From positions 1-64,000 of the forward strand of contig AXWR01000008.1 of the NCBI GenBank assembly GCA_000482765.1: a stretch of 64,000 nt of DNA, read 5' to 3'. The position numbers and the translations under genes were made by a program. The notes below the pieces were generated by a model. It was given only the letters and a program-made list of their open reading frames with translations, was not told where the DNA came from and searched no databases. Below are positions 36,695 through 44,676 of the stretch, one piece after another. How positions within the stretch are numbered: the stretch's first letter is position 1; each line of letters begins with the position of its first letter. Source of the stretch: Meiothermus taiwanensis DSM 14542. Its GTDB lineage: Bacteria; Deinococcota; Deinococci; Deinococcales; Thermaceae.

Positions 36695-38744
36695 ACTTCC
36701 TCAGCTATGCACTACCAAAGAGATCGCGGCGGCCTGGGGTCGGAATGAACGGGTTGTACGACGCCTACAGTCTACCCCTGGAGTGTATTGCAAGCGAGTT
36801 ATCGAGGAAGGTCGTTCGGTTTTGCTATTCGACCCCACCACCATCGAGCAAGTCTGGGGCCCCCCAGTCAATCCTCTACCCAAACCCGAATCGGAGCCCA
36901 CAACCGAGATAATCCTGCCCTCTCCCACGGCAATCATCCACCAGGCAGCCAGCGCCAATGAACTAACCCCCAGCGCCTTAGCTAACCGGCCCAGACTGCC
37001 CGACTTGCGGCAGGTTGACCCCAATAGCCAGGCCCTGTGGAACCGCATTGAGGAACTGCGGCAGCGGTTGGCCCAGGCCCAGCGCGGCGAACGCACGCAA
37101 ATCGTAGCGGCGTTTGCAAAAGCGGAGGGTGTATCACTAAAGACAGCGTATGCCTGGCTGAACATGGCGCCCCAGGCCTTTTTTAGGTGTCGCCGCGCCG
37201 ACGCCGGCTCGTTACATATCCCCACCGAGCTGGTGGAAGCTACCACCAGCCTATGGCTACACCATCCCAAAGCCAGCGCCTGGATGATTCACCGCTGGCT
37301 CCAGATAGCGAACCCCGACATCCTTATATATAAGCGCGGGAACTACGAGCGGCGATTCAGCGTTCGGGGGGTGCGGGACATCCGCAAACGCCTCGAGGCC
37401 AACCCCATCACACGGGCCGCTCTGATGAATGAGGATGAGCGCCGGGAGTTTATTCGTACCTGGTCGGGCGCAGTAGTGGCCACGTACCCCAATGAACTGT
37501 GGCAGATGGACATGACCCGCTGCGATACGTTCGTGTGGGGCTACGCCCGGCCCACAGACACCGAGCCCAGCGCCTTCCGCCTGCGCATCCACGACTGCAT
37601 CGATCACTACACCGGCGCCATCCCTGCCCTGGTCTTCTCCCGGGAGGAAAGCCGGCGCCCCACTACCCGCCTCCTGATCCTGGGATTGTTCCCCAAACCC
37701 GGCGGATGGAACATATACGGGAAGCCCACGCGGATATACCACGACAACGGCTCCGCCTATATCGCCGAGGCCACCCAGCGCGGCCTGGCCACCCTGGGCA
37801 TCGAGACCAGCACGTCCCCGGCCTGGGTGAGCCACACCCGGGGCAAGGTAGAAAATTTTCACAAGTTATTCCATGCCTGGGAGCGTACTCTCCCCGGCTA
37901 TGCAGGGGAGGATGCCAGCCAGCGCAACGACTGGGAGCTGGCCCGGCTGATCCAGAACACCCGCACCTGGTGGGAGAAGGGGTGCCCGCCCGAGGCTGAC
38001 CCGGGCAGGGGCAATCGGCTCCTGTTGGAGGACGAGTACAAGCAAGAGGCCCTGAACTGGCTGCAAAACGACTACCACGCACGGATTCTGCCCGGGGGCT
38101 ATACCCGAGCCGAACTGTTCCTGCGGGAAGTTCCCGCCGAGACCCAGATTCAGTACAACCTGCGCGACCTGCTGGAGATTTTCGCCGAGAGTGACGAACG
38201 CACCGTGACCGGCAACGGCGAGATTCGCTGGAAGAACCAGCGCTACACCCTGCCCGACGGCAGCCTGATGCTCTACCAGAACCGCACGGTGGTGGTTACC
38301 GAGTTCGAGCACCCGCTCACCGGGGAAGCGGTCGTTAACCTATATATACGCCAACCCGACGGGGGCTTGCTCGAGCTGGGCCAGGCCATCCCTGCCCCCG
38401 AAAATGCACTTTCCCCGGAGGCCAAAACGCAGCGCCGGGCGAACAAAACTGCCATCAAGGAACTGTTCGCCCAGGCCGAGGCCTTCCGCCAGCAGTACCT
38501 CAACCCGAGCTGGCGACAGGATGCCGTCCTGGCCAAAGGGCAACCCGCAGAGCCGATCACCCTGGAGCTGCGCGGGCCTAAAGCCGAACTGAGACGCGAG
38601 ACCCCGGCCCAGGCCGCCCTCAAAGCCGCCGAAAGCCAGGCCGAACTGATCGAGAAGATGCGCCAGAGCGACAACCCGTTGAGCCGCGCCCTGGCGAACC
38701 TAGGTATGGGCACATCGGCCCCCGATCCCTTTGGAGAGGAGTAA
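36672..38744 (+). CDS. Mu-type DDE transposase (MuA homologue)
   Basis: Catalyses strand transfer of the phage ends during integration and replicative transposition. In 690 residues: an N-terminal DNA-binding region with CTTKEIAAAWGRNERVVRRL (about 11-30), a second helical end-binding region (about 110-230), then the RNase-H-like core with Asp280 (LWQMDMT), Asp358 (YHDNGSAY) and Glu394 (RGKVENF). The last two acidic residues are 35 residues apart, the classic DD35E spacing. A Mu transposase C-terminal beta domain (about 490-560) and a charged C-tail for ATPase contact follow. All catalytic residues are intact. Confidence 0.96.
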   Translation: MLPTDERKLPQLCTTKEIAAAWGRNERVVRRLQSTPGVYCKRVIEEGRSVLLFDPTTIEQVWGPPVNPLPKPESEPTTEIILPSPTAIIHQAASANELTPSALANRPRLPDLRQVDPNSQALWNRIEELRQRLAQAQRGERTQIVAAFAKAEGVSLKTAYAWLNMAPQAFFRCRRADAGSLHIPTELVEATTSLWLHHPKASAWMIHRWLQIANPDILIYKRGNYERRFSVRGVRDIRKRLEANPITRAALMNEDERREFIRTWSGAVVATYPNELWQMDMTRCDTFVWGYARPTDTEPSAFRLRIHDCIDHYTGAIPALVFSREESRRPTTRLLILGLFPKPGGWNIYGKPTRIYHDNGSAYIAEATQRGLATLGIETSTSPAWVSHTRGKVENFHKLFHAWERTLPGYAGEDASQRNDWELARLIQNTRTWWEKGCPPEADPGRGNRLLLEDEYKQEALNWLQNDYHARILPGGYTRAELFLREVPAETQIQYNLRDLLEIFAESDERTVTGNGEIRWKNQRYTLPDGSLMLYQNRTVVVTEFEHPLTGEAVVNLYIRQPDGGLLELGQAIPAPENALSPEAKTQRRANKTAIKELFAQAEAFRQQYLNPSWRQDAVLAKGQPAEPITLELRGPKAELRRETPAQAALKAAESQAELIEKMRQSDNPLSRALANLGMGTSAPDPFGEE

Positions 38745-38772
38745 TCGAGGGCCGTGCCGAAAGGAGATAGGG

Positions 38773-39579
38773 ATGACAGAACCTATTTTGGGATCGTTGG
38801 AGCTGATTCGTCAAGCCATCGCCCAGGCGGTGGGAGAGGGCATCATCGTGCCGGAAGACCGGCCCGACCTGATGGCCACCACTGCTACCCGCACCATTAG
38901 CGAGCGGGTGCGCTTCGGCCTCAAGCGCCAGTTCAAGTTCGTGTTGGTGCACGGGCCCGCCGGGGTGGGCAAGACCGCCACCCTGAAGCACCTGGCCGAG
39001 CAGGTGGGCGGGGCCTACATCCGCTGTTACCCCGACTTCTCGGCCCCCGCGCTGGTGCGGGCCACCGCGGAACGCCTGCAGATCACCCAGGTGGAACGCT
39101 ATCACGTGCTGCTGGGCATTGTGGTGGAGAGCCTGCGGCGCAATCCCCGGCTGATCATCTTGGACGACATCGAAAACGTGCCGCGCAGCACCCTGGGCAC
39201 AGCGAAGTACCTGGCCGACGAGACCGGGAGTACGGTGGTGCTCTGCACGATGGACGAGTACGTGCCCCTGGTGCGGCGTTTCCGCGACATCGAGAGCCGC
39301 ATCGGCATTGTGGTGCAGGCCATGCCGTTGAAACAGGCCGAGTTTGCCAAGCTCTATGCCCAGAGCGGTTTTAGTCCCGCCACCCTCAAAGCTATCTACG
39401 CCCACACCGGCGGGGTGATGCGGGACATCGAAAACCTGGTGCGGAGCCTGGACGACGCCCTCGAGGTGCTGAATGCCGAAGCCCCCGAGGGCCAGCCCCA
39501 GTTCACCCGCGGCCACATCGAACCGCAAAACGTGGACGAGGCCGCCGCCCTACTGAACCTGGCAGGAGGAAACCGATGA
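38773..39579 (+). CDS. Transposition target ATPase (MuB homologue)
   Basis: AAA+ ATPase that binds target DNA and activates the transposase; it also gives target immunity in Mu. The 268-residue protein has Walker A GPAGVGKT (residues 61-68), Walker B RLIILDD (125-131) and a sensor-like FRDIESRIGIVV. An AAGGAG stands 7 bases before the ATG. It lies 28 bases after the transposase stop, as in Mu. Confidence 0.94.
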   Translation: MTEPILGSLELIRQAIAQAVGEGIIVPEDRPDLMATTATRTISERVRFGLKRQFKFVLVHGPAGVGKTATLKHLAEQVGGAYIRCYPDFSAPALVRATAERLQITQVERYHVLLGIVVESLRRNPRLIILDDIENVPRSTLGTAKYLADETGSTVVLCTMDEYVPLVRRFRDIESRIGIVVQAMPLKQAEFAKLYAQSGFSPATLKAIYAHTGGVMRDIENLVRSLDDALEVLNAEAPEGQPQFTRGHIEPQNVDEAAALLNLAGGNR

Positions 39580-39674
39580 AGAGACCCTATACCTGGATGG
39601 ACTTGGCTCGGGATATCGCCACCGGCGCCTTTGGCGCAGGCATCATCATCTCGATCGTCTACTGGGGGATGTAA
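39576..39674 (+). CDS. Very small membrane peptide (32 aa)
   Basis: The frame begins at an ATG overlapping the MuB-like stop and ends in a TAATG overlap with the next gene. It encodes MKRPYTWMDLARDIATG followed by a hydrophobic AFGAGIIISIVYWGM, probably a single membrane segment. The tight coupling on both sides makes it likely to be a real gene. Function unknown. Confidence 0.6.
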   Translation: MKRPYTWMDLARDIATGAFGAGIIISIVYWGM

Positions 39675-40060
39675 TGGCACGCCGGCACCTCAGCGGACGG
39701 AACAAGCAGCAACTACCCAAGAGCGTGACCGACGACCGGGGCGAGGAAATCCCCGTGTCCAAGGACGCCGGCACCTTCATCTACCTCAGCGAGGATGGCG
39801 AGACCTGGCCCAAACGCCCCCTGGTGGGCCTGCCGCTGGATCTGGCGTGGCTGCAGATCGGGGATGTTTTGCAGCTAAAAGACCTACGGCCTGGTTTTTT
39901 TATGGGCCAGTTATCTCCTGTGAGATTAGTGGATGTGCGCATAGAAATCCTAATCCACCCCGGCAAGTGGGGACAGGTGAGGCGGAATGTACTCGCCGTG
40001 CCCGCTGAAACGGATGACGAGTACATAACCGCTGTACAGGAGGGAGTTAACCGTGCTTGA
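39674..40060 (+). CDS. Unknown early phage protein, 128 aa
   Basis: A soluble-looking protein with many basic residues near the N-terminus and a predicted beta-rich middle (FIYLSEDGETWPKRP, LDLAWLQIGDVLQLKDL). No family was recognised. It starts within the stop of the upstream peptide and overlaps the next gene by 8 bases. Its 3' half is slightly AT-richer than its neighbours. Confidence 0.65.
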   Translation: MARRHLSGRNKQQLPKSVTDDRGEEIPVSKDAGTFIYLSEDGETWPKRPLVGLPLDLAWLQIGDVLQLKDLRPGFFMGQLSPVRLVDVRIEILIHPGKWGQVRRNVLAVPAETDDEYITAVQEGVNRA

Positions 40061-40487
40061 CCCCCAAACGCAACAACACATCACTCGCCTGCTGGCCCTA
40101 CCCCGGGAGATTGCCCGGGTAGGGCGGCAACTGACCGCGCTCAGGGCCGAAAAGCGCGACCTGGAAGACGACCTGAAGAAGCGGGCGGCCCAGGCCCGCC
40201 TGCTGGCCCGCAAGACCCCTGAGTTTGCCGCTTTGACCAGGGCCTCCGCCCAGGAGGACTTCCTGACGGTGGCCGTATTCGAGGACATCCAGTGGGAGGA
40301 GGACAACAAGCGACTGAAACAACTGCAAGCCGCCATCGACAAGCTCCAGGTGGAGAAAGACGAACTCCAGGACGAGCACCAGAGCCTGCGGGCCGCCCTG
40401 GAAGGCAAATACGCCGAACTGCTGGAGCGTGTGCTGACCGAGGTGAAGCTGGCCAATCAGCTCTCCACCGGGCGCCCGCTGGCCTGA
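40053..40487 (+). CDS. Coiled-coil early phage protein, 144 aa
   Basis: Starts at a GTG with AGGAGGGAG-like binding site. Two long heptad stretches (about 25-50 and 80-125, EEDNKRLKQLQAAIDKLQVEKDEL onward in parts) point to a coiled coil. It occupies a place near Mu early genes such as DUF3164, but no signature was certain. May act in DNA transactions or as an adaptor. Confidence 0.7.
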   Translation: MLDPQTQQHITRLLALPREIARVGRQLTALRAEKRDLEDDLKKRAAQARLLARKTPEFAALTRASAQEDFLTVAVFEDIQWEEDNKRLKQLQAAIDKLQVEKDELQDEHQSLRAALEGKYAELLERVLTEVKLANQLSTGRPLA

Positions 40488-40500
40488 GAGGGGGGTAAGT

Positions 40501-40728
40501 GTGACGTTCTCTATGCGGGAGCTCATTGCCGAAGTAGACCGCGAGCTGGCGCTGCGCCGAAACGTGTACCGCCAGCGTGTTCGGGCGGGCAAGATGCACC
40601 GCCACGACGCCGAGGCCCAGTACCTGCGGATGGTGGCCATCCGCCGGTTGCTGACCAATCAGGCCGACACCGCCATCGAGGTTCCCGATGAAGCCGAAAT
40701 CATCGCCGGCCTTTACGGAGCGGCCTAG
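40501..40728 (+). CDS. Small helical early phage protein, 75 aa
   Basis: GTG start with GGGGGTAAG upstream. The product is highly charged and helical (RELIAEVDRELALRRNVYRQRV, read in parts; then KMHRHDAEAQYLRMVAIRRLL), similar in style to short phage proteins that pack as helical hairpins. It overlaps the next gene by about 41 bases in another frame. Function unknown. Confidence 0.65.
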   Translation: MTFSMRELIAEVDRELALRRNVYRQRVRAGKMHRHDAEAQYLRMVAIRRLLTNQADTAIEVPDEAEIIAGLYGAA

Positions 40729-41143
40729 CCACCGCGATCCAGACCTGCGGCCCTTGTGGGGCGAAACCGAGCGCCCCAAAAGCCGCACCCGCACCGACAA
40801 AAGTGCCACCATTGCCAAGATCGCCGAAATTGCCAGGAGGAAAACCATGCACAAGCGCCAGTCGTTTGAAGCCAGCCAGGAGGCCCTGGAGCGCGTCGTG
40901 ACCTATACCGCCGAGGACTACCTCAACTTCTCGTTGCAAAGCATTGCCTCGGAATTGCTCGACCACGCCCGCGAGCTCCGCGAGACCCGCACTGTTGAGC
41001 CCATTCTGCTCAAGAACCTGACCCGCCGCCTGATGGCCTGCTACCTGGTGGCCTCGGACATCCAGGCCGGCGAGACCTCGACCGAGAAAGCCCTGGAAAC
41101 CCTGCGGAACCCGCACCGGATGCGGGGGGTGGAGCTGCCCTGA
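40688..41143 (+). CDS. Early phage protein, 151 aa, two possible starts
   Basis: The longest frame starts at 40688 inside the upstream gene. A second ATG at 40847 has a much stronger binding site (AGGAGG, 7 bases before) and would give 98 residues. Third-position GC is high on both sides of 40847, so the longer form also looks coding. The shorter form is helical, MHKRQSFEASQEALERVV onward. Two nested products are possible. No family recognised. Confidence 0.65.
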   Translation: MKPKSSPAFTERPSHRDPDLRPLWGETERPKSRTRTDKSATIAKIAEIARRKTMHKRQSFEASQEALERVVTYTAEDYLNFSLQSIASELLDHARELRETRTVEPILLKNLTRRLMACYLVASDIQAGETSTEKALETLRNPHRMRGVELP

Positions 41144-41268
41144 TGGAGCTGCTTTGGTTTGCTTTCGGCCTTGTAAGCGGAGGCCTGCTGGGCGTGCTCC
41201 TGATGGCCATCCTGGCGGTCTCCGGCTACCACAGCCGCCGGGAGGAGGAACGCCATGACCAGCCTTGA
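41143..41268 (+). CDS. Small single-span membrane protein, 41 aa
   Basis: Starts in an ATGA-type overlap (TGATG) with the upstream stop and overlaps the next gene by 14 bases. Sequence begins MELLWFAFGLVSGGLLGVLL, one hydrophobic helix with small residues, then a basic-acidic tail. Coupling on both sides supports it. Function unknown. Confidence 0.6.
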   Translation: MELLWFAFGLVSGGLLGVLLMAILAVSGYHSRREEERHDQP

Positions 41269-41494
41269 CCGCATCTATGCCCGCAACCTGACCCCCACCC
41301 AGGCCCGCCACTATGGGCGCCTCTGCGAGATGAACGGCAACTACTACGGGGCCCAGCTCTACGCCGATGTGGCCGAGGCCCTGGAGGCCGCCCAGCGCAT
41401 CCGCTGCACGATGGCACTGCAGGGTTACATCTGCCCCACCTGCGGCAACACCGGGAGGCTGGATGACATTCCCTGTTTCCACTGTGCAGCTTGA
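41255..41494 (+). CDS. Zinc-ribbon-like small protein, 79 aa
   Basis: N-terminal helix pair (ARNLTPTQARHYGRLCEMNG) followed by CPTCGNTGRLDDIPCFHC, where two CxxC pairs 13 residues apart could bind zinc. Start has a GGAGGAGG a few bases upstream within the previous gene. Possibly an adaptor or DNA-binding accessory; no specific family known. Confidence 0.65.
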   Translation: MTSLDRIYARNLTPTQARHYGRLCEMNGNYYGAQLYADVAEALEAAQRIRCTMALQGYICPTCGNTGRLDDIPCFHCAA

Positions 41495-41501
41495 ACCGGC
41501 C

Positions 41502-41792
41502 ATGCAGACCCCGGGCGAAATTCTGAACGCCATCCGGCAGGCCGGGCGGCCCGTGCTGCTCTTCTACGCCCACGACACCGCCCTGCGCCTGTGCTACCTG
41601 GGCCGCACCCTGCTCCCGGATGTGCCCGACCCGGCGCACCCGATGGGATACCACCCCGGGCAGACGGTGGAGCTGTTTGGAATCTATTCCCCCACGTTGG
41701 ATGACTGGCTGGAAGTGACCGAAAACACCCTGGCGGTGGTGCTATCCCGCCGCCAGGTACACCACCTGGAGGTGGAGGATGAATGCTATTGA
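41502..41792 (+). CDS. Unknown early phage protein, 96 aa
   Basis: Begins MQTPGEILNAIRQAGRPVLLFY. Beta-rich with a YHPGQTVELFGIYSPTLDDWLEVTENTLAVVL core that resembles, in layout, the gene at 42059 (GIYSP/ALHLPSTGEWLRVAQATLDGYL), so the two may be paralogues. An earlier in-frame ATG at 41463 overlaps the previous gene. Function unknown. Confidence 0.6.
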   Translation: MQTPGEILNAIRQAGRPVLLFYAHDTALRLCYLGRTLLPDVPDPAHPMGYHPGQTVELFGIYSPTLDDWLEVTENTLAVVLSRRQVHHLEVEDECY

Positions 41793-42066
41793 AACCCTCC
41801 GCGAGCGCCTGGCCCGCAAGGGCGTGACGATCCATGAGCACCCCCGCCTGGTTCTCAAGGGGACGCACTTTGCCGTCTGGAAAAAAGATGGGCAGTACAT
41901 CAAAACCTACGACATCGAGCCCACGCTGGAGGCCACCTACCCCGACGAGGACACCGTCTGGCGCTGGATGAAGCAGCACCTGGCCGGCCTGCCCCTGCGG
42001 GGCATTGGCCTGGCCGGGCTGGAGCTGATCCAGCGGCGCATGAAGCGGGAGGCCCCCGATGCCTAG
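41779..42066 (+). CDS. Unknown early phage protein, 95 aa
   Basis: Overlaps its neighbours by 14 and 8 bases. The N-terminal half is MNAIETLRERLARKGVTIHE, then beta strands around LKGTHFAVWKKDGQYIKTYD, ending with a helix. No known family. GC-rich and in phase with the early operon. Confidence 0.6.
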   Translation: MNAIETLRERLARKGVTIHEHPRLVLKGTHFAVWKKDGQYIKTYDIEPTLEATYPDEDTVWRWMKQHLAGLPLRGIGLAGLELIQRRMKREAPDA

Positions 42067-42355
42067 CGCCCAGGCCCTGGCCCGCCAGCGGGCGGCCCAG
42101 CAGCGCGCGGTCAACAACACCGCCGACGCGGTGCGCTTCCTCAACGACCACGAGGGGCAGCCGGTCTTGCTGCGCAGCAGCCGGATCGAGGTGCTGGCCC
42201 GCTATGAGGGCCTGATCGAAGAGGATGGGCGCGTTGAGCCCCTTTACGCTTTGCATCTGCCCAGCACCGGCGAATGGCTGCGGGTGGCCCAGGCTACCCT
42301 GGACGGCTATTTGAACCTGTACGGCCCCTACACCTGGGAGGTGCAGAATGCCTGA
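42059..42355 (+). CDS. Unknown early phage protein, 98 aa
   Basis: A small alpha/beta protein with FLNDHEGQPVLLRSSRIEVLARYEG and the closing YALHLPSTGEWLRVAQATLDGYLN, which aligns by eye with a segment of the product of 41502. Overlaps the next start by 8 bases (ATGCCTGA). Function unknown. Confidence 0.6.
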   Translation: MPSAQALARQRAAQQRAVNNTADAVRFLNDHEGQPVLLRSSRIEVLARYEGLIEEDGRVEPLYALHLPSTGEWLRVAQATLDGYLNLYGPYTWEVQNA

Positions 42356-42578
42356 CCCCCGGCGCAAGCTCCTGGAAGCGGCCTATCTGATCGCGCGCTA
42401 TGCTCCGAAGAAACAAGGAAAATATGTCGGTCAGGCTAAGGTATCCTGGCACGACATCAAGAATCTGCGCCAGGCCCTGGCCGACCTGAACATCTCGATC
42501 AACCACTGGGACTCGGCCACCGAACTGGAGCGTCTGTACGGCGCATTCGAGGAAAGCCATGAGCGATCCGAAAATTGA
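42348..42578 (+). CDS. Unknown early phage protein, 76 aa
   Basis: Mostly helical: RRKLLEAAYLIARYAPKKQGK, then VSWHDIKNLRQALADLNISINHW. Part of it is AT-richer (42400-42450) than neighbours. Overlaps the next gene by 20 bases. No family recognised. Confidence 0.55.
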   Translation: MPDPRRKLLEAAYLIARYAPKKQGKYVGQAKVSWHDIKNLRQALADLNISINHWDSATELERLYGAFEESHERSEN

Positions 42579-42966
42579 TCTGGCCCGGGCTGTATTCAGG
42601 GCCCTGTGGGAAGCGGGCCCGGCAGGCCTGGACCGGGACGCGCTGGCCCACGCCGTGAAGGCATCTGACCGGGAGATGCGGGAGGCCGTTGAACTCTGTG
42701 CCAAACTGTCGGCCCAGCCCACCGTGGGCGGCGCAAAGCCGGAAGTGGTGGGCTTCGACCCGATGACCCGCCGCTACCACATCGCCAACTCGGCCGAGCA
42801 GGCCGACCGCATCATTGCCTATGCGCTCAGCTATATCCGCAGCGGCCTCGAGCGCGTCCTGGCCTACCGCGATGCCCGCACCCTGCGCTGGGGGGATACC
42901 GAGATGCCCCAGGCCACCCAGCAGGCTCTCTTTGAGGCGGAACAGAAAATCCGGGGGTGGAGATGA
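42559..42966 (+). CDS. Possible winged-helix early phage protein, 135 aa
   Basis: The N-terminal half (ARAVFRALWEAGPAGLDRDALAHAVKASDREMREAVELC, in segments) looks like a winged helix-turn-helix, followed by a wing-like FDPMTRRYHIA and a helical tail. Might be a transcriptional or replication accessory factor. Overlap ATGA with the next gene. Confidence 0.55.
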   Translation: MSDPKIDLARAVFRALWEAGPAGLDRDALAHAVKASDREMREAVELCAKLSAQPTVGGAKPEVVGFDPMTRRYHIANSAEQADRIIAYALSYIRSGLERVLAYRDARTLRWGDTEMPQATQQALFEAEQKIRGWR

Positions 42967-43292
42967 GGGGTTTCGACCTGATCGCCCTAGTTGCCGGGGT
43001 GCTGGGGGTTGTCGGCCTCGTTGCGGCCACGGTTGTAGACAACGACCGTATTCAGGCCGAGCGGTTCCAGGTCGAGGCGGCTGCCAAGCCGGCCCCACAG
43101 ATCACCCTCGACCTGACCCCCGAGGCCATGAACATCTGCAAGCGCCTGTTCGTGCGGCACATGCAAGGCGGCCACGTGGACGAATACCGCTGTGAGCTGC
43201 TTGACGGAGCCATCGTGCTGATTGGCCCCAACTGGCGGAAAGCCCAAGGAGACAAGGCCCCCATTGAGGTGCTTGGCCGAGAAGCGCTTTAA
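42963..43292 (+). CDS. Membrane-anchored early phage protein, 109 aa
   Basis: One N-terminal hydrophobic helix (LIALVAGVLGVVGLVAATVV, about 5-24) followed by a soluble, probably periplasmic domain with two Cys residues (NICKRLF, YRCELLDG). Start at 42963 overlaps the upstream stop; a GTG 6 bases earlier is possible. Function unknown; topology could suit superinfection exclusion, but nothing proves this. Confidence 0.6.
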   Translation: MRGFDLIALVAGVLGVVGLVAATVVDNDRIQAERFQVEAAAKPAPQITLDLTPEAMNICKRLFVRHMQGGHVDEYRCELLDGAIVLIGPNWRKAQGDKAPIEVLGREAL

Positions 43293-43303
43293 GGAGTTTG
43301 CAT

Positions 43304-43561
43304 ATGGAAAAGCAAGTGGTGATTTTAGGCGATCCGGAATACCATCTCAGGCTGTACCACCATCAGGGCGAGATCGTGCTGGAAGTGGCAACGCTGGACG
43401 GTTTTGTGCTGGACAAGTGGAGCATCGAGCAGGCCGAGGCGGTGCAGGGCCGGGAGGTGCTGCAGGAGGGGGCGGCGGTTGGGCAGGTTGAATGGCAGGG
43501 CATTGTGCTGGAGCCCTTCGAGGCCCTCGCAGTAGCCAACGCACTAGGAGCACTGCTCTGA
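43304..43561 (+). CDS. Unknown small phage protein, 85 aa
   Basis: Good AAGGAG 7 bases before the ATG. A beta-rich small protein (VVILGDPEYHLRLYHHQGEIVLEVA) with a C-terminal LEPFEALAVANALGALL helix. Last gene before the IS200/IS605-like insertion; its stop TGA touches the element's first hairpin. Confidence 0.6.
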   Translation: MEKQVVILGDPEYHLRLYHHQGEIVLEVATLDGFVLDKWSIEQAEAVQGREVLQEGAAVGQVEWQGIVLEPFEALAVANALGALL

Positions 43562-43901
43562 CATCCTCCCCGTTCTGAAGAACAGGGGTTCCTACACGGA
43601 ACTTTCAAGGTTGGAGTCTGCATGAGCCGAAACCCACACCTTTACTCCATCCAGCCCCTTCCCCACGGAAGGAGCCTGACCCTTATCGGGCCGGGCCGTG
43701 TCAGGCGGCCCATAGCGCAGCAGTCCAGCCGCTACGCCAATGCACTTGTTATCCCGGTACGCCGTGGCAAGGCCGTCACAGACGGTAGGCGTGGGGTTAC
43801 CGTGCATGGCAAAACTGTAGCACATCAGCGGATGGACGCGCTACACCGAGCTTCGCTCGGCTTTCGCTTCCTCCCCGGTTTGAAAACCGGGGCATCCGCG
43901 A
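43562..43901 (-). mobile_element. Non-autonomous IS200/IS605-like element (about 340 bp)
   Basis: Bounded by two hairpin ends in the same orientation: CCCCGTTCT-GA-AGAACAGGGG (about 43570-43591) and CCCCGGTTT-GA-AAACCGGGG (about 43874-43894), each next to TCCTCCCC. Read on the minus strand it closes with ACGGGGAGGATGTCA, typical of the right end of tnpB-bearing IS200/IS605 elements. Neither TnpA nor TnpB is present; the only frame inside (77 residues, minus) shows no nuclease motif. It is best explained as a deletion derivative or palindrome-associated transposable element inserted in the phage early operon. Confidence 0.6.
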
Positions 43902-43911
43902 AAGGAGTTTT

Positions 43912-44676
43912 GTGAACCCCATCCTGCGCAATAGCCTGATCGGCCTGCTGGCCCTGGCCTACCTGGCCACCCTGGTGATGTCGGCGGGCCACCTGACCAA
44001 GTGGTTCGACCTGAGCCTGGGCGACCTGCCCTGGTATTTCTCTATCGGACTGGCGGTGGGCCTCGAGTTGCTGGCCTTCACCCTCTCCCTGGCCTCCACA
44101 CTCGAGCCCCGCCTGCGCTGGAGCCTGGCCGGGGGGCTCTTCTTCCTGCTCCTGGTCTGGCTGGGCAACCTGCTGGCGATGGTCCGGGTGGCCGACGCCC
44201 CCGGCTGGGAGGTGTTGCTGCAGAGCCTATTTGCCCTGGGGCCCCTGGTGGCCGGCAAGGCCATCGGCGAACTGTTGCGGCTGGACTCCCGGCCCCTGCC
44301 CGCATCCGCGAGTCCACTCCAGCCGACCAGCTCCACCCCCACCGTCCACATCCAGACCCATGTCCAGACCACCACGGTTCACCAGTCCACCCAGGCGGAG
44401 TCCAGCGGGAACAACCGAGTCCAGTTTGAAACAGCCCCGTCCGCCCATGCTGAAACGCCACCCCCTGCACTTGGAACACGAGCCCCTTCCCTGGACGAGC
44501 GGGCGGCACAGTTGATGGCCCAGCTATCCAGCCAGCCCCTGGGGCCGTCCGCCCTGGCCCGTCAGACCGGGCTGCCCAAGACCACGGTCTACCGGCTGGC
44601 GGCCCGGCTGGTGGAGGCCGGCCTGATTGTCCAGACCGCGGATGGCTACGTCCGGCGGGAGGTGGAACATGGATAA
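43912..44676 (+). CDS. Four-helix membrane protein fused to a winged-helix domain
   Basis: The 254-residue product has four membrane helices (about 5-115), a Pro/Thr/Ser-rich linker (about 125-185), and a C-terminal winged-helix DNA-binding domain with LGPSALARQTGLPKTTVYRLAARL (about 212-235). It would sit in the inner membrane with the DNA-binding domain inside. Membrane-tethered regulators exist, but this domain order in a Mu-like phage is not one known to me. GTG start with AAAGGAG 7 bases before. It follows the IS200/IS605-like insertion directly. Confidence 0.7.
   Translation: MNPILRNSLIGLLALAYLATLVMSAGHLTKWFDLSLGDLPWYFSIGLAVGLELLAFTLSLASTLEPRLRWSLAGGLFFLLLVWLGNLLAMVRVADAPGWEVLLQSLFALGPLVAGKAIGELLRLDSRPLPASASPLQPTSSTPTVHIQTHVQTTTVHQSTQAESSGNNRVQFETAPSAHAETPPPALGTRAPSLDERAAQLMAQLSSQPLGPSALARQTGLPKTTVYRLAARLVEAGLIVQTADGYVRREVEHG

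Noticed and set aside
43592..43825. 77-codon minus-strand frame as a TnpB remnant
   Set aside because: No RuvC-like motif, zinc finger or other TnpB landmark could be seen in it, so only the element's ends are called.
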